Assembly: GCF_046523945.1 (NCBI RefSeq)
Contig: NZ_CP171363.1
Coordinates: 1,178,001 to 1,242,000 of the forward strand
Length of the DNA stretch: 64,000 nt
Source: Faucicola mancuniensis
GTDB taxonomy: Bacteria; Pseudomonadota; Gammaproteobacteria; Pseudomonadales; Moraxellaceae
Direction: 5' to 3'
Positions 57,801 to 64,000 of this stretch are shown here, one piece after another; positions within the stretch are counted from its first letter, which is position 1, and each line of letters opens with the position of its first letter. The notes beneath the pieces were generated by a model, which worked only from the letters and a program-made list of their open reading frames with translations, ran no database searches and was not told where the DNA came from. The translations under genes were made by a program, and so were the position numbers.

Positions 57801-58286
57801 ATTATTGGATAGCCAAAGGCTCTTGCTACTGTCAGCATAAAATTCTTGTTTCCACACGGGAATATCGGCTTTAATGGCATCGAGTAGCCAATGGCACGCA
57901 TCAAAGGCAGGGTAGCGGTGAGCCGACACCACCCCAATCCACACCGCTATATCGCCAATCGCCAAATTGCCAATGCGGTGAATGGCAATGACTTTTTCAA
58001 TGTCAAATTGGGCTTTGGTTTGTTCGACCAGTTTTTTGCCTTGATTAATCGCCAGTTTTTCGTAGCCGTAATAGGTCAGTTTGGTGACGTGGCGAGCGTT
58101 GTTGTGGTTACGCACCCAGCCCTCAAAGGTCGCTAATGCTCCACAAGTGTCGCTCATCAAGGCTTGTTTGAGCCGTCTATCGTCAATGGGACGGTCGAGT
58201 AGGGCAAACCCTTGTAAAATGGCGGTTTGGTAGGCTTCATCTTCGGTAATGCTGATGATTGATGAACCTTTGTGCAATGCGTTCAT
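57795..58286 (-). CDS. moaE: molybdopterin synthase catalytic subunit
   Basis: Converts cyclic pyranopterin monophosphate to molybdopterin with MoaD; 163 residues. I start at ATG 58286 (MNALHKGSSIISI), with GGGGG as ribosome site; the longer open frame runs back through moaD. Family motifs are GALATFEGWVRNHN, IAIHRIGNLAIGD and VSAHRYPAFDAC. The stop codon lies within the target duplication of the IS481 element. Confidence 0.94.
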   Translation of the reverse strand: MNALHKGSSIISITEDEAYQTAILQGFALLDRPIDDRRLKQALMSDTCGALATFEGWVRNHNNARHVTKLTYYGYEKLAINQGKKLVEQTKAQFDIEKVIAIHRIGNLAIGDIAVWIGVVSAHRYPAFDACHWLLDAIKADIPVWKQEFYADSSKSLWLSNNG

Positions 58287-58287
58287 A

Positions 58288-58539
58288 TTAACCCCCAGCC
58301 ACAGGCGGAATAAAGGCGATGATATCACCGTCATGAATCGGTGCGTTCCAATCGGTGATTTCGTGGTTAATGGCAACGGCAAGTTTGGCTTGTGCAAGGC
58401 TAAAGCCGTATTGCTCGCTTAATGTTTGGTAAAGCTCGGGCAAATTATCACCGTCAAAGCTAAATTTTTCTTCGTCTTTGCCTGCTTGTTCGGCGAGACT
58501 GGCAAAGTATAAAATTTCTAAGTTTTTAGTTGCTGGCAT
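58288..58539 (-). CDS. moaD: molybdopterin synthase sulfur carrier subunit
   Basis: Ubiquitin-like sulfur carrier, 83 residues, ending in the required double glycine (FIPPVAGG). It overlaps the end of moaC by 14 bp and the moaE start follows the stop after 1 bp, so moaC-moaD-moaE are translated as one tight unit. Confidence 0.93.
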   Translation of the reverse strand: MPATKNLEILYFASLAEQAGKDEEKFSFDGDNLPELYQTLSEQYGFSLAQAKLAVAINHEITDWNAPIHDGDIIAFIPPVAGG

Positions 58540-59011
58540 AATCGGATTTGCCCCCAGTTTTTTGTAACAGTTTGATATCGTTAATAATAATGTCGTGCGA
58601 TAACGCCTTTGTCATGTCGTAAATGGTCAAGCAAGCGACCGATACGGCGGTTAGGGCTTCCATTTCCACGCCTGTTTTGTGGGTGACTTTGGTGGTGGCG
58701 GTGACGTTAATTGAATGGTTTTCGTCATCGTAGGCAAAAGCAATTTTGACACCGTCTAGCGGTAGTTGGTGGCATAGCGGTATAAGTTCGTGGGTGCGTT
58801 TGCTTGCCATGACCCCTGCGATATGGGCAGTTTGGGTAATTGAGCCTTTTTTTGTCATGCCGTCTGCGGTTTTTATCGCTTGGTAAATGTTGGCAGGAAA
58901 AATGACTTGCCCTGTGGCAGTAGCGGTGCGGTGGGTGGGGGTTTTGGCGGATACATCGACCATTGATATATCGCCATTTGCGTCTAAATGGGTTAATTGT
59001 GAATCAGTCAT
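58526..59011 (-). CDS. moaC: cyclic pyranopterin monophosphate synthase
   Basis: Works after MoaA in molybdenum cofactor synthesis; 161 residues. Motifs include MVDVSAKTPTHRTATA, the ELIPLCHQLPLDGVKI active-site stretch, TKVTHKTGVEMEALTAVSVA and the conserved MTKALSHDI. An IS1595-family element ends 32 bp upstream of the start, separating it from the rest of the cluster. Confidence 0.95.
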   Translation of the reverse strand: MTDSQLTHLDANGDISMVDVSAKTPTHRTATATGQVIFPANIYQAIKTADGMTKKGSITQTAHIAGVMASKRTHELIPLCHQLPLDGVKIAFAYDDENHSINVTATTKVTHKTGVEMEALTAVSVACLTIYDMTKALSHDIIINDIKLLQKTGGKSDYASN

Positions 59012-59043
59012 TTCTAGTTAATTTCTTCTGTAATAATTTGATT

Positions 59044-59780
59044 GGCTCTAGACTATCAAGAACTAAAAAACTCACTTAATCAAATCCCATAAATAGCGTT
59101 GTAATTCATTCAAATCTTTATTCCAACGCCACCTTACGAAATGCCACCTTGCGAAACGGTGTTTCTCATCTTTTAAGTGAAGTTCAACATTGGCAGTTAC
59201 GCCATTAAATTTGGCAAGCCTTCTTTTAGCAAAACTCCAAAAGCTCTCAATGCCATTAATATGACAATTACCGTGTGCAAACTTATTTTTACTGTGGTTT
59301 ACCCTAAAATGCTTATCATAACCAACATCAACTAAGCCATTATCGCCACGAAAGCCTCTGAATAAATAATGCTATTCGCATCAACCCTACCTAGTATCAA
59401 TGCTTGTAGCGTGCCTTTTTTGCAATCTGGTACAATTTTTAGTATAAACCCTACCATCACGCTCAAAGATACCAAAAACAGGTTGTTTAAGTTTACCATG
59501 AAAACCACGTTGGCGTTTTGCTCCAAAATAGCTTTCATCAAGTTCTATTTCACCGTATAATAAGCGTTTTTGATTAACTTGATAGTCATATATTTCTTGA
59601 CGAAAGATATTATACCATCGGTTGATGGTGTTGCGATTTAATTCAAGTAAAATCGCTGTTTTTGTAGCATCTATATCAGTGCAAAAGAATTTTATGATTT
59701 TTTTGACTTTACAGATGCTTAACTTACTGTTATATTTCATGTTTCTAGTCTAGCATGGGTTGTGTTGCTAGTCTAGAGCC
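59044..59780 (-). mobile_element. decayed IS1595-family element
   Basis: 737 bp bounded by inverted repeats GGCTCTAGACTA-TCAAG (left) and, on the complement of the right, GGCTCTAGACTA-GCAAC. A 7-bp TTTGATT lies directly outside each end and is the likely target duplication. It carries a broken transposase. Confidence 0.82.
59083..59740 (-). pseudogene. IS1595-family transposase with frameshifts
   Basis: Read on the minus strand in three successive frames: first GEIELDESYFGAKRQRGFHG, then IVPDCKKGTLQALILGRVDA with IIYSE, then GLVDVGYDKHFRVNHSKNKF and GIESFWSFAKRRLAKFNGV. These are consecutive parts of an ISXO2-like transposase. At least two frameshifts break it, so the element cannot move by itself. 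Confidence 0.85.
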
Positions 59781-60843
59781 TTTGATTTTTAATTGCAGTT
59801 TTAATATTTTCATTACCTTTTTTCAAAAGGTTAATAACCAGTTTTTTATAAACATCTGGGTTATTCAAACCTAGTAAATTTGTTATTTTAGAATTAGCAA
59901 TCATCCCTTTTTGGTTAAATACTTGCTGAAAAATTTGATAGTCAAGGCTACTTTTGCCACCTTCTATAAATAATACAGGTTTTCTACTTCCCAAGATTTC
60001 ATAATAAATCTGCTCTGGAATTTCGCTGTCATTCTGTAAAATTTCATAATCCCACTGAGTACCATCCAATTCTTTAATCCAATTTTTTTGAGCGTCTTGT
60101 CTTGAGAAAGCAAAATCAATATTGTGGGTTAAATAGATAAATGAACAATCTGTTCTTTCAATCTCAATCAAATCAAAAAAACTTTTGATAAGTGACGGAT
60201 GAGTGTGCATTTCTAGTTCATCAATGATAATAATTGAGTTATTTGGCACAGCCAAAATAGAACCCGCTAAATAAAAAATTACACGCTCACCATCACTCAT
60301 TTTGGAAGCATTATAAAGTCTATTTTCTTTGCCTTTTGCCATTGCTTCTATCTTACTCACACTAATTTTTAGCTCTCGATGCGGTAAAACTTATTCCCAA
60401 ACTTTCTTAATTTTGTCTAATTTAGTTATAGGTCGAATACCACTATTATTTTTATAATTGATTGATTCTTCAGCTTCTTCAGTGTGCAATAGAATCATCA
60501 ACTTATCACAGTCATTAAGTAAATTAGCATTTTGCTTATTATTCCAACGACTATTTAATTTAGCAGACGTTGTAAGCCAATTATGATTCTCTTTATTATC
60601 TGTATAATATCAATATAAAAACTCTGCTGATGCAACTTCTTTTGATGTAGTATTTACATGGTCAGGTAGCATAAGAGATTTTTGAGCAGAAATTCTGTGA
60701 GTTACTTTTAAATTATTTTTTTCTATTTCAGAGCCAAATCTAGTCTTTCCTGCACCATTTGCACCAATGATTACTAATTTCTCAAATTCAATTTCTTGGC
60801 TTTGACCTTGCTTGTTTAGTGGTAAACTAAGTTTACTCATCAT
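59773..60843 (-). pseudogene. AAA ATPase with DUF4435-like C-terminus, broken
   Basis: One frame runs for 1071 bp with two internal stops, TGA at 60610-60612 and TAA at 60391-60393. The N-terminus has Walker A IIGANGAGKTRFG; after the second stop come the signature MSDGERVIFYLAGS, Walker B SIIIIDELEMHTHP, the switch YLTHNIDFAF and a C-terminal stretch KPVLFIEGGKSSLDYQIF that resembles the toprim-like DUF4435 domain. The 3' end is cut by the IS1595 element, whose terminal repeat supplies the final TAG. ATPase-DUF4435 pairs or fusions occur in anti-phage systems of the PARIS type, so this may be the wreck of one. Starts 9 bp after the mobA stop. Confidence 0.75.
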
Positions 60844-60852
60844 TTTTATTCC

Positions 60853-61443
60853 TCAATTTTTTACAGCCAAATTAAATTCATCTAACGTATTAAAATTCGC
60901 CAATTTCCCCCATTCGTTTGGCAAATCAACCGTTTTAACTTTTTTATCACTTAAAAACTTCATCACCGAGCGATTGCCCTTATCCAAAAAATCTTTTAAT
61001 GTTAGCAATAAATCCACACGATACAGCCCCAACAACGGATAATCTTTTTCGCCTTTAAAATAAATCACATCTTCATCAATTATTTGATGAACTAACTTAG
61101 CAAAAACCAAATCCGCCTCAATCAAACAATCACAACTTATCACCATTAAATAACCATTTTGACTGATTAAATTCTCTATCGCCCCTGCTATTGCCGATAA
61201 CGCCCCAGCACCTTTGCCAGCTTCGTCATTCTTAATATAATCATCAATGATTTTGACGGATTTATTTTGGCAAAAATGTTTACTATTATCAGCGACCATG
61301 ACAGGTGCGTTCAAATTTTTAGCATGGCGAATGTGAAACTCAAGCAATGTTTCGCCATTTGCCAGTTTTAACAAGGCTTTGGGCGAACCCATACGAGACG
61401 ATTCACCCCCAGCCAAAATGACAATCCCTAATAAATCAACCAT
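60853..61443 (-). CDS. mobA: molybdenum cofactor guanylyl-/cytidylyltransferase (MobA-like)
   Basis: Nucleotidyltransferase of the MobA/MocA family, 196 residues from ATG 61443 (MVDLLGIVILAGGESSRMGS). The NTP-binding loop LAGGESSRMGSPKAL and the ISCDCLIEADLVFA metal region are present. MobA adds GMP to molybdopterin; MocA adds CMP, and the sequence alone does not settle which this is. It overlaps moaB by 8 bp. Confidence 0.82.
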   Translation of the reverse strand: MVDLLGIVILAGGESSRMGSPKALLKLANGETLLEFHIRHAKNLNAPVMVADNSKHFCQNKSVKIIDDYIKNDEAGKGAGALSAIAGAIENLISQNGYLMVISCDCLIEADLVFAKLVHQIIDEDVIYFKGEKDYPLLGLYRVDLLLTLKDFLDKGNRSVMKFLSDKKVKTVDLPNEWGKLANFNTLDEFNLAVKN

Positions 61444-61966
61444 GTGTTGGATTTTCACGCATCAAATGCGGTACAAAGTTGCACGGACGAGTACGGTTGT
61501 CGAGTTGATCTTTTAAAATCCCTTCCCACCCTGTACGGCACGCCCCTGTCGAACCAGGTAAGCAAAAAATCGCCGTGTTGTTCGCCATACCTGCCACCGC
61601 ACGAGATTGGAGCGTGGACATCCCAATTTCATCACGAGATAACGCTCGAAACATCTCGCCAAAGCCTTGCACTTCTTTGTCAAACAGGGGTGATACTGCT
61701 TCTGGCATACTGTCACGGATATAAAAACCTGTGCCACCTGTGGTAATCACCGCATGGACGGCGGGGTCGGCTATCCATTTGCTTACCATTGCACGGATTT
61801 GATAAATATCATCGGTGGTCAAGGCTCGCTTGGCTAGGATGTGACCTGCTTGCACAAGGCTATCGGCAAGGTATTTGCCAGAGGTATCTTCTTCTAGCGT
61901 GCGTGTGTCCGATACCGTCAAAACGGCGATATTTAGCGGAATAAAGGGTTTTTCGGGTTTGCTCAT
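61436..61966 (-). CDS. moaB: molybdenum cofactor biosynthesis protein B
   Basis: MogA/MoaB-type protein that adenylates molybdopterin, 176 residues. It shows LTVSDTRTLEEDTSGKYLAD, the TTGGTGFYIRDSMPEAV loop and FCLPGSTGACRTGWEGIL, all typical of MoaB. AAGGA precedes the ATG. First gene of the moaB-mobA pair. Confidence 0.93.
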   Translation of the reverse strand: MSKPEKPFIPLNIAVLTVSDTRTLEEDTSGKYLADSLVQAGHILAKRALTTDDIYQIRAMVSKWIADPAVHAVITTGGTGFYIRDSMPEAVSPLFDKEVQGFGEMFRALSRDEIGMSTLQSRAVAGMANNTAIFCLPGSTGACRTGWEGILKDQLDNRTRPCNFVPHLMRENPTHG

Positions 61967-62022
61967 TAGGTTTTCCTTATTAAATCAACAGACTTTTTTT
62001 AAACGTTTAAAATTAGAGAAAA

Positions 62023-62096
62023 CCGTTCACCCTGAGCTTGTCGAAGGGTAAGTTTTCTGGGTTTCCATCATGGTTCGACAGTCTCACCACGAACGG
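62023..62096. repeat. imperfect palindromic interspersed repeat
   Basis: The left arm CCGTTCACCCTGAGCTTGTC-GAA and right arm TTCGACAGTCTCACCACGAA-CGG are imperfect complements. This TTCGACAAGCTCAGGGTGAACGG-like palindrome is widespread between genes of many bacteria. It lies between moaB and the MOSC gene and may act as a transcript end. Confidence 0.75.
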
Positions 62097-62123
62097 AAAC
62101 TTTAGATTGCAAAGAGCTCTAAT

Positions 62124-62813
62124 TTATTGTTCACGTTTTTTATACAATTTTTCTTTCCAACTATCTTCCAAACAATCAATCGCTAGCCATTGATTGACAG
62201 TATCGACAGGGATTTTATCTTTTTGGTTGGCAAGTTGCCAAAGCGTGGCTAAATCGGCAAATGGATAAGGCCGCTCGACCAAATACACAGGCAGATTTTG
62301 GGTCAAATTGCCGTCTTGCACCACTTGAAAATACCACCCTGCCATGCCTTACTCGGTGATAAAGGAAGCGACTTCATAACGCCCTAATTGGTCGTTGATT
62401 TTGTAGCAAGGTCGGCGTGGCTGTACGATTCGCAGTTTGACGCTAGTTGTATCGTCTTCGCCATAGCGATAAACATCGCCAATGTAAACGTTGGACTCTG
62501 ACATGGGTTCGCCGTCTGTCATCACGGTTAAATTTTCGCCCAATGTGCCAATCGCCATGTCCATGCCAAAGTTTTGGTAAGTGGTAATCGGCATTTGATG
62601 CACGGCTTTTAGGTGTCCACCGTGATGTTTGCGGTCGGCTTGTTCATCGGTGACAAGTCCGAGATAATTTACTGCCATTTCGCCTTTGACTGGGTATTTA
62701 TTAATGGCGGATAACTTGTCACGAGCGAAATAGTCAGCTTTGCCTGCTCGTACTTCGGTTAAAGTTCCGATAAATTGGGGGCGTTGAATAGCGTTTGGCA
62801 TGGTAATTCTCAT
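62124..62813 (-). pseudogene. YiiM-like MOSC-domain protein with an internal ochre codon
   Basis: A 229-codon frame interrupted by TAA at 62349-62351. Before it: the MOSC domain with INKYPVKGEMAVNYLGLVTD, KHHGGHLKAVHQMP, GTLGENLTV and PRRPCYKINDQLGRYEV. After it, in the same frame: GMAGWYFQVVQDGNLTQNLP and a three-helix C-terminal domain, as in YiiM. A CAA-to-TAA change (Q to stop) fits the context. The first 154 residues hold the whole MOSC core with its Cys and could still fold. Sits in the molybdenum cluster, matching the family's link to molybdopterin. Confidence 0.85.
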
Positions 62814-62826
62814 TTAATAAAAAGGG

Positions 62827-63312
62827 TTAAAGTTTGCTTAACTGCCATTCTTGCATATTTTGAAAATAATAAAAGTCATTAATATACCAACGCTTTTTTA
62901 GCCATTTCAACGTGAATTTATAAAGGAGTAGTCCCTTTTTATTGATAAAGAACACATCACAAGTCGTTTTATTCAATTCTAAATGATGAAAATCTTTCAT
63001 TTCGTAATCAAAACTACCCGCATAATCATGATAAGACACATAATCTAAACGTGAACGTTTTTTAGCTGTACAAAGTAGTTTGAAGATAGTGATTAACGTT
63101 TTCTTAGGTTTATCTTGTTGAAAAAAATTATAAAAATCTCTGTGAGTGTGATACTGTTTTGATACCGCATAGCATTCTTTAGAGCATTTTCTCATCACAT
63201 AGATATATTGCAAAACCAAATGCTCTGGATTTTGTTGCCAATCGGTAATTTGTGGGTCAAAATACAGCCCAACATCAAACGGAAACAACGTTTCATCAAC
63301 TTTTAATACCAT
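62827..63312 (-). CDS. hypothetical protein in the molybdenum cluster
   Basis: 161 residues, rich in Tyr, Phe, Lys and Asp with no signal peptide or membrane segment. It has four or five Cys (KCSKEC, LLCTAKK, TTCDVF) but no recognisable motif. It lies 3 bp after moaA and 13 bp before the MOSC gene on the same strand, so it is probably part of the moaA operon. I do not recognise the family. Confidence 0.65.
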   Translation of the reverse strand: MVLKVDETLFPFDVGLYFDPQITDWQQNPEHLVLQYIYVMRKCSKECYAVSKQYHTHRDFYNFFQQDKPKKTLITIFKLLCTAKKRSRLDYVSYHDYAGSFDYEMKDFHHLELNKTTCDVFFINKKGLLLYKFTLKWLKKRWYINDFYYFQNMQEWQLSKL

Positions 63313-63315
63313 TCA

Positions 63316-64000
63316 TTAACCGCCCACCATAGAAAGATTCGCCATGATACCACTATTATTATCAGTTAAAAAATGATGTTCTGGCTTAATTGGCATCAAA
63401 CTTTGCAATGCCATCACCAACCCAGCCGTGTCGCCACTCGTCAAAAACTCACGCACATCATAATTAAGCTGGTCAAACAAACACAAATGCACCTTGCCTT
63501 GACTACTCACTCGCAAACGATTGCAACTGTCGCAAAACTGCGGGGCATACGGCTCGATTAGCCCAATTTTGCCGACATAATCCGCATGACAAAACTCAAT
63601 CGCAGGACCGCTATCGGCTTGCCGCTGTATCGCTTGCCAACCATTTTCAATCAAATACTGTTTAATCGTTTTTCCACTAGCGTGTTCGGAAAAAAACAGC
63701 TCGCTATTATCAGACGTTTGCATAAACTCAATAAAACGGTAGGTCACAGGGTAAGTTTTGACATACGCCAACGCACTTTGCAAATTATCAAACGCCGTTT
63801 CCGCCATTAAAATACCGTTTAATTTTAGACGAATATCGGTGGTTTCCAGTAATTTATCCAAGTCACTGAGCAAAGTCGGCAACATATCAAAGCCTGTAAT
63901 TTGCTGAAAAATTGTCGGATTAAAACTATCAATACTGACGTTTAATTGCGAAAGCCCAGCACTTTGCCAAGCGGATAAATGTTTGGCAAGTTTGTAACCA
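63316..64000 (-). CDS. moaA: GTP 3',8-cyclase, C-terminal part (partial)
   Basis: Radical-SAM enzyme that starts molybdenum cofactor synthesis. The frame is open to the window edge, so the N-terminal CxxxCxxC cluster is not seen. Present are QLNVSIDSF, the second 4Fe-4S motif FCDSCNRLRVSSQGKVHLCL, and the conserved C-terminal double glycine (SMVGG), which is needed for activity in the family. First gene of the leftward moaA operon. Confidence 0.95.
   Translation of the reverse strand, partial: GYKLAKHLSAWQSAGLSQLNVSIDSFNPTIFQQITGFDMLPTLLSDLDKLLETTDIRLKLNGILMAETAFDNLQSALAYVKTYPVTYRFIEFMQTSDNSELFFSEHASGKTIKQYLIENGWQAIQRQADSGPAIEFCHADYVGKIGLIEPYAPQFCDSCNRLRVSSQGKVHLCLFDQLNYDVREFLTSGDTAGLVMALQSLMPIKPEHHFLTDNNSGIMANLSMVGG

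Overview
This window is a stretch of chromosome from a low-GC gammaproteobacterium. The 16S rRNA sequence, the rpoB-rpoC, pilMNOPQ-aroK-aroB and gltB-gltD gene orders and the style of the proteins point to the family Moraxellaceae, most likely Moraxella or a close relative. This placement is from recognition of the sequences; no search was run.

Positions 1-31600 are ordinary core genome: the rpoB tail and rpoC, a DUF6586-like gene, mrcA (PBP1A, minus strand), the type IV pilus assembly operon pilMNOPQ running into aroK, aroB and a SPOR-like gene, then gltB-gltD, a lipocalin remnant, fdxA, mutS and an adenine/adenosine deaminase on the minus strand, secA, a small lipoprotein, and phoB behind a clear Pho box. 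One oddity here is that fdxA carries an in-frame amber codon at what looks like a tryptophan position. Positions 32084-37743 hold a complete rRNA operon (16S, tRNA-Ile, tRNA-Ala, 23S, 5S, terminator) behind two good promoters.

Directly after the rRNA terminator sits a two-gene accessory locus (37801-43043). A 319-residue methyltransferase-like protein overlaps by 4 nt a 1428-residue protein that combines a GIY-YIG-like N-terminus, a DEAH helicase and an Eco57I-type N6-adenine methyltransferase. It looks like a single-chain restriction-modification or defence system and is the best candidate for an under-described system. It also holds an in-frame 15-nt tandem repeat in its probable target-recognition region. 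After it come ccmA-ccmB, an endonuclease/exonuclease/phosphatase-family gene, prlC, a YheV-like zinc ribbon, an Asp/Leu-rich membrane protein, an unknown gene, a scar holding the last codons of a C5 DNA methyltransferase, a flippase-like gene and a cytochrome c5-like gene.

From 52176 to the end the window is a molybdenum region worn by mobile elements. A 1472-bp IS607-like element, with an intact TnpB but only the DNA-binding stub of TnpA, splits an NAD-epimerase gene; removing it restores the reading frame exactly. Then follow modC, modB and modA; a complete IS481-family element with an 8-bp target duplication sitting between modA and moaE, which were once about 7 bp apart; moaE, moaD and moaC; a decayed IS1595-family element; a broken AAA ATPase/DUF4435 gene; mobA; moaB; a YiiM-like MOSC gene with an internal stop; an unknown gene; and moaA, cut by the window edge. 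Together these make molybdopterin (MoaA, MoaC, MoaD, MoaE, MoaB), its nucleotide derivative (MobA) and import molybdate (ModABC).
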